NCBI GenBank assembly: GCA_031216915.1
Contig: CM062297.1
Coordinates: forward strand, 178,860,356-178,924,355
Direction of reading: 5' to 3'
DNA from: Pictodentalium vernedei
Lineage: Eukaryota > Mollusca > Scaphopoda > Dentaliida > Dentaliidae
Length of the DNA stretch: 64,000 nucleotides
Part shown: positions 1 through 10,800 of the stretch, piece by piece
Layout: each line of letters begins with the position of its first letter
Numbering within the stretch: the stretch's first letter is position 1
Translations under genes and position numbers: made by a program
The notes under the pieces: model-generated
The model's database searches: none
Told to the model about the DNA's origin: nothing
What the model saw: only the letters and a program-made list of their open reading frames with translations

Positions 1-1010
1 CTTTATTTATGGCATAACATGAACAATAGTTAACGAATTTTAATTCTTTTTGGTGTTTGTCTGTATAGCAACAATGTCTACGCCAAGGTCGATGAGCACC
101 GATATCTCTTGGTACTTTGTTAAATATGTTTATAACAAAGGACCATAACCATGGGGGTTATGGTCCTTTGTTATAAACATATATCCTGTAAAAATTCTTT
201 ATGGCATAACTCGAACAATAGTTAACTGATTTCAGTTCTTTTCGGTTTATCTCTCTACAGCAACAATGCCTCTGTCACGTTCGATGACCACCAATATCCG
301 ATGGAAATTATAGGAGTTATTGCCCTTTGTTTAAAAAATATCGTGTAATGCTTGTTTATGGCACAACTTTAACAATAGTAACCGGATTTTACTTCGTTTC
401 GGTATATGTCTCTATAGCTACAATGTCTACGTTCAGTTCGATGACCAGCGATATCCGATGAAAATGATGGGAGTTATTGTCCTTTGTTAAAAATATCGAG
501 TAATACTTGTTTATGAAATAACTTAAACTTTAGTAACCGAATTTCAATTTTTTGGCATATATCTCTTTAGGAACAGTGTCTACCTCAAGTTCGATGACCA
601 CCGTTATCCGATAAAAATTGTCTGAGTTATTGCCCTTTGTTAAAAAATAATGTATAGTGTTTGTTTATGGCATAACTTTAACAATAATAACAGGATTTCA
701 ATTCTTTTTAGCATATATCTCTATATCAACAATGTCTACGTCAGGTTCAGACCACTATTTGATGAAAATTGTGTGAGTTATTGCCCTTTGTTAAAAATAT
801 CGTGTTAAGCTTGTTTATCGCATAACTTTAACAATAGTAAGCGGATTTCAATTATTTTTAGCTTATGTCTCTATAGCAACACTATCAATGTCAAGTTCAG
901 TAACCACTCCTATCTGATGAAAATTATGGGAGTTATTGCCCTTTGATAAAACAATATCGAGTTAAGCTTGTTTATGGAATAACTTGAACAATATTAATCG
1001 GATTTTAATT
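1..1010. repeat. Tandem repeat, about 155-bp unit, 6-7 copies
   Basis: The phrase TTTATGGCATAAC, with variants, recurs near 7, 199, 356, 510, 663, 814 and 971. Each copy continues with AACAATAGTAACGG, a CTATAGCAACAATGTCTACG block, and GGGAGTTATTGCCCTTTG. Spacing is 151-157 bp except for the first unit, which is lengthened by a palindrome at 127-184. The array probably continues to the left of the window. It has no open frame. Confidence 0.85.
127..184. repeat. Near-perfect palindrome inside the tandem array
   Basis: TATGTTTATAACAAAGGACC is followed, after a few bases, by its reverse complement. Only the first tandem unit carries this extra segment. Confidence 0.8.
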
Positions 1011-1016
1011 TTTCAA

Positions 1017-1345
1017 GATTTTGAATATTTTGACCTTCAAAAGTCGAAGAGTCTACCTTTAGAACCCGGAGCGAGTGTCGGATATATATTTTGTACATCC
1101 ACATAATGGAAATAATCATTTTATCTTACAATATCTTGGGAATAAGTCAAGAATGTAGACGAATATATAACGAACTATTTATTCGTACGGATGAACAAAA
1201 AGAAAAAAAAATGGAACTCACGTGAAAGGAACATGCTTGTATCCAACCCCCTGATACAAACATCTGTATCAGGGGGTCGGATACACGACAGTTGTGGAGT
1301 TAATACAGACAAAATACATGTTGACTGTAAGATAAAATTTGGAAA
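1017..1345. repeat. Dispersed repeat, partial (second copy at 25.07-25.47 kb)
   Basis: From TCTACCTTTAGAACCCGGAG through CATCCACATAATGG to ATACATGTTGACTGTAAG this matches 25180-25472 almost throughout. It includes an internal hairpin around CCCCCTGATACAAACATCTG (about 1236-1285). The left arm present in the 25 kb copy is missing here. Confidence 0.8.
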
Positions 1346-1452
1346 CAACAAAATTCCATTTTTTTAAATTACATTTCACAGGTGCCGTTATCTAATTCTG
1401 TTAGGTAGAGGGATAATGCAATTAAAATGGAACATGTTTATTGACTGCGAGA

Positions 1453-1764
1453 GGGAGCACGGTGGGTCAGTGGTTACGGCATTGAACTTCAAACCGAGAC
1501 GGGAAACTGCGTTGTGACCTTGGGCACGACACCTAATGCCGATTGTCCACGCGGGGGCACGGTCGTGCTGTGTACTAGGGCGTTCTGCGCGCCGATGGTG
1601 CACCTGTCTTCAACCAATGCTAACCCTGCTTGTGTGGAGTTAGTACGTTGAGGCGTCTGATCGTTGCCCTGTGATTCTCTCCAGGTATTCCGGCTTCCTC
1701 CACCCGTAAAACTGTCCGAGACGAGGTGACCCTGGCTGTTGGATGTGTCGTTAAACTCCAATGA

Positions 1765-1831
<67 letters not shown>
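1453..1831 (+). mobile_element. SINE, tRNA-type 2 head (copy A)
   Basis: The head contains GGGTCAGTGGTTACGGCATT. The shared SINE body follows (TGTGTACTAGGGCG, GATGGTGCACCTGTCTTCAA, TTCCGGCTTCCTCCACC), then a type-2 3' end (GTCCGAGACGAGGTGACC) and an (AAAT)n tail. A 13-bp target duplication ATTGACTGCGAGA flanks it (1440-1452 and 1832-1844). Confidence 0.88.
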
Positions 1832-2159
1832 ATTGACTGCGAGAAAAAGATTAAACAAAGACTTGGCGCTACTTTTCGGTGGTTAATTCCGATTTGTTAT
1901 GTTTTATGAATGGCTGAAAATTTTCGTCACTGCAACAGATTTACAGGATAATTACCTCCCCTTAATTTCCAAAAGCTGTCATTAAATTTAACGCAAAAGG
2001 TATGGGACTTTCATAAAAAAATTGAAATTTCGAAAGCTTGGGAACTTTTATCATCGATGTGCGCATCATTTCACAGTCTTCAGACATTTTCCTGTAGAGT
2101 AGTATAAAAATACAGAACCTGGCTTTTTACAATCAGTTTAAATGTTTGGCTATTATTTG

Positions 2160-2312
2160 AGAATTGAATGCAATTTTTATAATCTTTATTGGAATATGAA
2201 CGTGTGGGAATGGGTACACATTTTGTATGAATCCCGAAAGGATTCGTACAATTTGTACCCATTCCCACACGTTCATACTCCAATAAAGATTATAAAAATT
2301 GCATTCAATTCT
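2160..2312. repeat. Long palindrome (hairpin MITE-like)
   Basis: AGAATTGAATGCAATTTTTA at the left is mirrored by its reverse complement ending at 2312. The arms are about 60 bp, including GAACGTGTGGGAATGGGTAC, around a short loop containing the inner pair GAATCC/GGATTC. Confidence 0.85.
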
Positions 2313-2890
2313 TATAATTACATTCCGTAACTGTTTCAACTACTTTTTACCAAACAATAAAGCAGAAAGACGAAATAAAACATGTACGAACGAACGAGAC
2401 GAAAAACCAGCCTCACACAAAAGATAAAGCGCACAACTCTGATTTTTAATTTTCACAACTTTAGAAATGGAAACGAGTATTTTAGTAACGGGCTTTATGC
2501 AACAGTTGGAAAATGTCACCAAAGAAACAGAAGCGCAGTTGATCACTGCGAGAGGCGCTAAAAGTTAAAAACCCGCCCAAACACCGCCCGAATTACATTC
2601 TGTCAACTGCGCTCTACCGTAAATGCGGGCCAAAGTTCGACCAAATGTATTCATTGGAAAATGAATTACATTTGGTCATGATATTTTCATCCAGCTGACC
2701 AATGGGAATTGAGTATTTCGACCCAAAACGTATAACTATACACATTAACAATGTAATTATTCTCTGTTAAAACCTATTTAAAAATAAGATAACGACGTTG
2801 TCACTATCTTTTGATGTTCTGTAACTGTTTTTTATATCAGCATCCTGCGTGTCGTGGTTTATAATACAGACTCCCCCTTTCCATTGATAT

Positions 2891-3252
2891 GGGAGAGCGG
2901 TGGCGTTGCGGTAACCAGTTCTCGTCAGATCATCGACGTAAAGCAACGTAGAGCCCGGTTAGTCCTTGGATGGGTGACCGTCTGAGCGATCGATTCGGAC
3001 TCCCGCGTAGTGTCCATGGACAAGGCACTTCACCCCCGTATACTAAGGCGTACTGCACGTCGATGGTGCACATGTCTTCAACGAATCTAACCCTGCCTAT
3101 GCTGCAGTTCGGAGTAATGCTGTTGGGGAGCTGGCAGCTGCTCGGTGGTTCTCTCCGGGTACACCGGTTTCCTCCACCAGTAAAACTGTCACCCACACGA
3201 TATGACATTGGCTGTTAAAGTGTCGCTAAACCCTAATAAATAATAATAATAA
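2891..3252 (+). mobile_element. SINE with 5S rRNA-derived head (copy B)
   Basis: The first ~110 bp read as a degenerate 5S rRNA gene: CAGTTCTCGTCAGATCATCG, AAGCAACGTAGAGCCCGGTT, then CTTGGATGGGTGACCG. These include the regions of the internal A box and C box used by TFIIIA/Pol III. The head is joined to the same body as the tRNA-headed SINEs (GTACTGCACGTCGATGGTGC, CCGGTTTCCTCCACC). The tail is AATAAT-rich. The flanking TTCCATTRATA looks like the target duplication. Confidence 0.9.
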
Positions 3253-3395
3253 TTTCCATTAATACAAAAGTCTACAGATGAGATTTGGTAATTTTTTTTC
3301 CTAGAAAGCATAAAAAATTATTGTAAAAAGCCAAAGTGGACGTTTACTTTGTGTTGGTAGGTGTGACACTGATAGATATTCTTAATGACGGATTA

Positions 3396-3756
3396 GGGGG
3401 CGCGGTGGCTCAGTAGATAGAGGTGCAGGCTGCAAGCCGAGAGGTCCTCGGTTGGAATCCCACCTGCAGCAACAGCGTTGTGTCCTTGGGCAAGACACTT
3501 CACTCCCATTGCCCATGCGGGAGCACGGTGACGTCGTGTACTACGGCGTACTGCACGTTGATGGTGCACTTGTCTTCAACCAATGCTAACCCTGCTTGTG
3601 TGGAGTTAGTATGTTGGGGAGCTGACAGTTGCTCACCGTTGCTCGGTGGTTCTCTCCGGGTACTCCGGCTTCCTCCACCCGTAAAACTGTCATGGTCATG
3701 ATTAGCCATTGTGCAGAAATATGTGACCTTAAAAAAACCCAATAAATAAATAAATA
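3396..3756 (+). mobile_element. SINE, tRNA-type 1 head (copy C)
   Basis: The head GGTGGCTCAGTAGATAGAGG ... CGGTTGGAATCCCACC resembles a tRNA with A and B boxes, the B box slightly decayed. The shared body, a type-1 3' end (GTCATGATTAGCCATTGTGC) and an (AAAT)n tail follow. A perfect 12-bp target duplication AATGACGGATTA flanks it (3384-3395 and 3757-3768). Confidence 0.92.
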
Positions 3757-4087
3757 AATGACGGATTATCCGTGAAGTGATTTTTCCAACTAGCTTGCCA
3801 CGAAAAGCCAAGTTTCCTTTTGTAAGTTTTAATAAATGAAAAGAACAGACAGTCCCGACAACTATCTGTTGTTTTCGTTTATTAAAAGAAACTAACGAAA
3901 ACTTGACTTCATATTTTACGGATGCCATAGGTTTTTCTCAGCAATTATATGCTTGTTAACTGGACCAACCCAGCTTGTCTGATAATTTCAAGGGCGATAA
4001 CTCTGTAGAATGTCGATTTCCATGGCGTAATAAGTCAGGAATGATTTCTTTCCCAATAAAAGTGATAAAATAGAAAAAGTACATGTA

Positions 4088-4343
4088 CAGTACGTGGAGA
4101 GTGGATTGTAACTAAATCACCCACAGAGTGGAGTTATCACCCAAAGTATAACTTTCAAATTTTATACATATGGACAAAAACACAAGCAATGTTTCAGCCA
4201 ATGGACCTCCGGGTTTAACCCGGAGGGCCATAGGTTGAAACTTTGCCTGTGCTTGTTATGCTTTGCAACAAATTTGCAGTTATTGCTTGGGTGGATTCTC
4301 CACTCTGCAGGTGATTTAGTGATAATACACTATCCACGTACTG
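4088..4343. mobile_element. TA-flanked MITE, family M, copy 1
   Basis: The termini CAGTACGTGGAGAGTGGATT and its inverted counterpart are flanked by TA on both sides, as in Tc1/mariner-type insertions. The centre is a palindrome around CCTCCGGGTTTAACCCGGAGG. Further copies lie at 55134-55390 and 58085-58327. Confidence 0.85.
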
Positions 4344-4695
4344 TATATGTTGTAGTGAAATACAAGTTGAGTTTGTTTTTAACTAGTAGAACATTTTTTA
4401 ACACCTTCGCTGCCGAAAGCGACTATTGTCACCTATTTTATGATGATTATCTCTACGTTCTGTTATGCGCAGATCAAACCTACCATCTGATTAATTGTTG
4501 GAAAGGGCTCAGCGAGCCCTTTCCAACAATTATTCGGATGATAGAGTTTCAAGCATGTTATAAATTTTATTAAACTTCCTCTCATACAGGCGTGCATAGA
4601 GGTCCTCCATATATAACTAAAGTGGACGTGACAAAAAAAGGGTTAAGTTTTATGGAAATATATAAAGTAAAACGTTGCATTCGTATATATTTCAG
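4344..4695. other. Intergenic/intronic stretch before exon A
   Basis: It contains a perfect hairpin at about 4497-4535 (TGTTGGAAAGGGCTC, loop, GAGCCCTTTCCAACA). The rest is AT-rich and ends in the polypyrimidine/AG acceptor of exon A. I see no additional exon. Confidence 0.5.
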
Positions 4696-4822
4696 GTTTG
4701 ATTGTAATTTGCCTTTTGATTGGTATATCGACAAACCAAGCGGGCAAAAAAGGAAAACCCTTTCTTAAATTCTTCCAGTCAGCAACGGATATTTTTATGA
4801 TCATTCTTCGATGGTTGTTATG
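4696..4822 (+). CDS. SLC1-like exon A (TM4 region)
   Basis: The acceptor is TTTCAG ending at 4695 and the donor is gtaagc at 4823. The first codon is split (one base from an upstream exon plus GT, probably Gly). The translation begins GLIVICLLIGIS and ends in RWLLW. It matches the SLC1 segment that runs from the conserved N-x-L-G-L-I/V to the M-W of the W-x-x-P-V-G-I motif, with a basic G-K-K-G-K loop where other members have G-x-x-G-Q. The exon ends with TG, completed to Trp by the first base of exon B. Confidence 0.85.
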
Positions 4823-7800
4823 GTAAGCAGATATATTTATAATATTTGGCGCTATTGCGTGCGCAATTCAGTTTTCTTTTTCAAAGTTCTTATTTTATTT
4901 TATATTTTGCGGTCAAAATATAGCTTATAACCCTTCGATGGAATCTAAAACTGAAAAAGGTAATATAATTTGAATGGTGATCTTGTGCATGGATGACAAT
5001 ATTCCTCATTGGAAGAGCTTCACAGTAATGTTAGCTCCCCTTAATTTTCTAAAGTTGTCAGTAAATTTAACACTAAGAGTATGGGAATTTCATATCAAGA
5101 TTAAAATTTTGAAATATTAGCGAAGTTGTATTATCGAGGTGCGCATGCGCTCCATTTCACAAAATTCAGGCATTTTCTTGTAGAGTAGTAGGCCCTTTAA
5201 AAATACAGAAGATGGCAAATTACCCCCCCCCCCCCCCCCCCCCAGTCAGTTTGAACGCCCCGGTATTATTCTCTGTTGAACTTCAAACCCATTTGATATA
5301 AGAGAACGGCGTTTTAACCATCTAATGATATTCTGTACCTTTTTCTCCCCGTTATGTTAACAGTGTTCGCATCGTGGCATGTAATACGGGCACTGGTCCA
5401 TTAATATAAAAGCCAAGGAGGTGAAATTCGCTATTTTTTCCTCCAAAGAATAAAAACTTACACATTACTGTAAAAACGCATTCGCTAAACAGAGAGCCAA
5501 AGTGGACGGTTACTTTGTTGCTTCTATTTATCTTACCATAAGATATCATCCTTTGTAAATTTGAATAAACGAAAACAACGAACAGCTCCGAGAATTGTCT
5601 GTTTGTTAGGTTTATTAACAATAACAAAAGGAAACTTCGCTTTATTTTTTACTGATGTCAAAGGTGTTTTCTTGACAATTTCGTGCTTCTTAATTGGATC
5701 TTCCTAACCCGTCTAATAATTGCAGGGGAGATAATTTAACGAAATTTGATTTTCATGACGCGTTACGTCAGGGATGGAAGAGAACTGCCCGAATATTGCA
5801 GTTACGTTTAGTAAATGCAATCACTAATCAGTACCGGAGACTGGTATTGTTATGAGCGGGAGTTGGACACATAAATCTATCCAAGATAGTCGTGGAGTCT
5901 GGGTACGCTAAAATCAACCGGCACTTGGAGAGTTATATGTAGCATGGTATATCCTGACTATGTCCCAAAATGACCTGTACTTGGGGTTTATAATTACACT
6001 GAAAGATATCTGGACCAAAAAATGTAAACATAGAATATACCCATAGTAGCTTGGTGTACCAAATGTTCACATTGGTGAACATTTGGTACACCAAGCTACT
6101 CTGGGTATATTTTATTTATACCATGATCGTCAGATTTATAAGAGTTTAAATGTTAAATAAATCAATATTCACACGTGCGAATCTGTTTTTGTTTACATGA
6201 GCACAGTTGTGCGGTACCTCCGCTGGAAATTTTATCGCCGAAACAAAATAGAAAACGAAATCCCAAATTACGGGGCCTTTTTCATTTTAATAGCATAATA
6301 TAACATACTATATCGAGTTATGGATGCTTTATTAACATGAGACAACGCGTGCTTGTAAATTTGTGGTACCTTATGAGGTAAACTTATTTAAAAACGTAAT
6401 GAATAATTGCGGGTTTCATTTCATTCTTCACGAGGCGACGAGTGATAAATTTAGACAAGTTTGCATTCAATGCGAGGTCACCAAAGGTCAACTTGGATGT
6501 AGTTCCACTGTAGGTGTAAATTTTTACCATTGAAATCCCATTGTTGACGTGTTCACCGGGGTTGGTGTGTAAAGCTTAAATTTATGTCTTTGGCTTTTTA
6601 TATATCATAGAACAGGTAATCATGATATAAATACAGGATAATAATATCTCCAAGCAGTGCAATAGAGAAATCTCGAACAAAAAAATCTTGATTATCCACA
6701 CGTGTATGCACTTTTAAGAAAACTGGAAAATTTTGGATTAAGTGTGCCCTGGTTCCGCCTCTGTCTAAATATGAAACTGCGGGCGATTTTCATGTAGAAA
6801 AACAAGGATATTCCCTATCAGTAGGGAAAAACACACGATGCCAGGGCCATCTCGCCCCCTGAATTCCAATGTGTTCTATGCACCAGTAGGCACATAGAAC
6901 ACATTAGAACTCGGTAGACGAACCGTTTCATCAGCCAAAACCATCTTCGAGAGTCATCTCCCCTGAGATGCTAATATTAAAATGTGACTTTAAATATTGA
7001 AATGTGACAAGTTGTTTGTGCATCGTGCGCTACGATTGATAAACTTCAGACCGCGCCGCCTTGAATAGTAAGAGAATATAGAGAGGATATCTACGCTATT
7101 TGAGTGCATATTGGGAATTATCTCAAGCGCTTGTGAAAAATAAAACTTTCAGTTCCACACGAATGAGATAATTCCCGATTATCACTAATATAGGTTTGAT
7201 TTTCTTTTTATATGCCACGTGACATTTTACTGCGCAATATTCAACCCAATTCGACTGCAAACACGAACGTTCCAAAACAATAAAAAAGATCAGATGATCA
7301 TTCTTTCAAGCCTGTACTACCCAAATCACTCAAACATAAAAAATAGTCCCACTTTCACACGATAATTTAACTATAACTGTTCAAATCACAGATGAAATTT
7401 AATAATTATAACACTACAGATGAGAATATTCTCATATTTTTTATTAATGATAATTTTTAGAACATTGTAAATGTCAATTTACAACGAGGAATTTCGAATT
7501 GAGTGCGCCGACTCACCCCCCCCCCCCAAAAAAAACAAACAAACAAAAACAAAACAAAAAAAACCCAACCTTCCTAGCCGAATCGATCAACAAGGTATTT
7601 CGGTAAATTTACCCACTTCAAGGCTCAATATCACTCTCGGAGAAGGGCTTGGAATAGCATGAGCTAATGGTACTGGTAAATCGCTCGTAACAGTATCGAA
7701 GGCGAAGTGCTGGGCCAAAGCGTGACGTCATTTAGGAAGCTACTGAGGGATATTCCTCGTTATCCATCAAGTCGATGGCTATTGAGAAATATCTTTCAGA

Positions 7801-10800
7801 TAATTTGCGATAATTCACAGGCTGGCATATAATTTTTGAGTTGATTGTAAACACTTTCTTCTTTATCAGTCAGTTGTATCAGTTTTAAAATAAGAAAGTT
7901 GTGTTCCCCTGATATCTGAAAATGCCATTTCGTTGCCCCTCCCCGGTCCTCATTAATGCTTTCAAATCACAATAAAACTGCCATTGAAAAATGTTTTTCT
8001 GAAGTGAAATCGGACAAAAGAACAACAGATTCCATACCCTCTAACATGTGGACGTTCTCAGTATTTTGCGACGTCGTTAACCTCTGTTAATCCACAACGA
8101 ATTAAAATTCAAGTGTTAACCCCTTGCATGCTGCTGACGAATATTCCTACCCAGGACAGGAAATCTCCTGCTATTACAATAAGTCAAATTTAGGGATATT
8201 TAACCAAATTTGTCCCATCTAAGTTGTATAGACTTTTAACTGATGATTCCTTGTGTTAAATTTTCAAGAATTTTTCATCAAATCTAGTCATGGCTGCTTC
8301 ACAGCAGCCATGACTAAATTTCCTGAAAAATATTTCAAAATTACGCAGCGGGCTAAGAGTTAATCTTTACCTATATACCACGTGTAGATGACCAGCTTAG
8401 ATAAAAGTTTTTGTTGAATACGAGCAGCTTTTTATTTGTTCATCGCCAAAACACATCCTCTGACCCCAGCATTGGAACGGGCTCGACGAGTTTGTCCCAA
8501 TGAGGGATCATAAGCTATGTTTTGAAGAGAAAATTGAAAATGACAATAAAATTTGAATAGTAATATGGCCGTTATATCAGGTAATGTGTATATGAACACG
8601 ACACTTCGCTCAACAAATATTTTTGAACAGAAAATAATTCCTCAATTCTCAATGCTCTACAGGGCTGGTCACTTTCCACGGGTGGCAATATTTCCACGGA
8701 CGCAGTAATATTAGATACTAATTATTGGAATAATCGTCAAAAATTTAATTAATGAAGCTCCAGGTACAACCGGTGCTTCATTAATTACAATTTGGATGAT
8801 TATGATTTTTATTACCTGGTAAAAGCATGCGTGGACATCACTGCCTACGTGTGGTTATGACCAGTCCACGGCGACTGTACTGTATTATGTATTCAATCCA
8901 CCACATCTGAAATACGGGGTATATTTTCAGGTTGACGCCCATTGGTGTGGCTAGCTTGATATGTGTATCGGTAGCTCGAGTTGAAGACCCTTCAGAAACA
9001 TTCCGAAAAACTGGACTGTTCGTAGTTGCTGTAACTGTCGGAATAATCATCCACCAGGTTATCATGATGCCAGTATTGTTGTTTATTTTCACAAGACGTA
9101 ATCCTCTGAAATTCTTCGTGGACATTTTGCGACCATGGCTTATTGGTTTTGCAACGACGTCAACGTAAGTTTGTGATTGTATATTTTCTGAGCAATGTTA
9201 TCACAGTTTTTAACAAGGGTGTAGTTTCAGTACAGCGAGGATGGGTGCAGCAAAGCACTCGCATCATGGGCGATTTAGAGCGCGGCGCACCTTACTATTT
9301 TTTTGTTACTCAATTTTATTTCAAAAGCACCGAGAGCAGAGGCATGAGGGACAGAGTATTATCCGCGATAACACATGGACATCCACTGCTGAAGATATGG
9401 CAGATAATACCCATAATTTACAGCAAAAACTTCTGCACGGGTCTCCTGTGAGCCATTATAAATTAGTTTCCGTTTTTTCAAAATTTGAATCAGTCTATAT
9501 AAAACTAGTGGGCCCACCCGTCCCAGGAAAGGACACACCATGTGCGGGACGGAAAAGTGTATTGCATTGCATACAAAGGGAGATAATCGAAACTTAAATT
9601 TCTAGCTGGACTGAATCACGGAATCACTGATTTCCCATTTGTATAATAGATTGCGGGAATATGTTTCTGTCACATGAAAAGAAGTCATCGGAAGGTCACA
9701 CTGGCCGCCCATTTTCCAAAATTTTTCCCGGAGCCCACCGACGAATATGCGATACCTCCTACTCGCCACTGTGCGCGTCGGGTGATACCTAACATCATTA
9801 CCTTTGATTGAAATGTGTCGAAACCCCCCAAAAGCACCCCCTTCCAAATCTTGTAAACAATATAAATAACACGAGCAGAGAGTTTCAGCTAATAAACCTT
9901 CAATTTCAAAGTACATCAGCTGAAATAGTGATTGTTCCTGGAACTGGAAAAAGTGTGAATATCTTATACAATTATCCCTTATTACTAGGATTTGTGTGAT
10001 CGAGTCCATCAGTTTCTAGCTTCAGACCTAAATCACTGGACTCGCCCTATACATTTCCATATGCACTTGGGGTGAGTTAAATATTCTATTTATCACTTGA
10101 GTCAGAAGCCAGATGAAAGATGTCAAAAAAGACCTAGAACATTGATCTCTATATAACAGGATTGCTGGAACGTCAGCGAAAAACGTCGTCTCTCAAACCT
10201 CCCCACCCCCATCTTAGATAGCAGCAAGTCAATCAACGCGGTCACTCCTTCCAATACATGACGTTTGATGACGTAAATGCTGTTACGCTGTAGCTTAACA
10301 GTTTTCACTTCACCAAACGTCATGGTGTTTTACCGTAATTACCTAGGACAAATAAGGAATGATCGTTTGTTTCTGTCTATTTCTTGAACATTCTGTTTGA
10401 AATGGCGACACATTTCACTGAAAGATGTTCTTATGTCATTAAAAATTTTATTCACCAATGAATTGCGTGAGTTGAAACGAACGCCATAGGCCACGCCCAC
10501 ACGAAAGTTCAATCTCCTTTTCCTCTAGACGGGAGGGTGATGTCATTCAAAGCAAGGCTGGGCTAAATTCTGATTTTGACCATTTCAAGAGAAATTGAAA
10601 ACACAGTTGTTAAATGTGGAATTCGATATAAACACAGATGACATGAAGTTGGCTGAACTTTGTCTAAAAAAGAGTTAATTCAGGTTATTTGAAAATTGGG
10701 GGGGGGGGGGGGGCGCGGTGGCTCAGTTGGTAGAGGTGCAGGCTGCAAGCCGAGAGGTCCTCGGTTCGAATCCCACCTGCGGCAAACGCGTTGTGTCCTT

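Larger units (their letters stand above)
1840..4060. repeat. Dispersed repeat R, copy 1, split by insertions
   Basis: Blocks at 1950-2145, 2750-2890, 3254-3395 and 3757-4060 match, in order, a less interrupted copy at 5034-5770. The interruptions are a ~600-bp segment with a hairpin (2160-2312) and SINE copies B and C. A further inverted copy lies at about 59030-59400. It has no recognisable coding capacity. Confidence 0.7.

Noticed and set aside
1-1010. CRISPR-like array (regularly spaced repeats)
   Set aside because: The whole ~155-bp unit repeats, with no unique spacers, in a eukaryotic context.
2900-2995. 5S rRNA gene
   Set aside because: Only part of 5S is present, diverged, and fused to the SINE body; it is a SINE head.
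9602-10009. 135-codon minus-strand frame in intron 2
   Set aside because: No recognisable domain; overlaps dispersed repeat sequence.
10718-10790. tRNA gene
   Set aside because: A and B boxes are good, but the anticodon arm does not pair properly and the sequence continues as a SINE with tail and target duplication.
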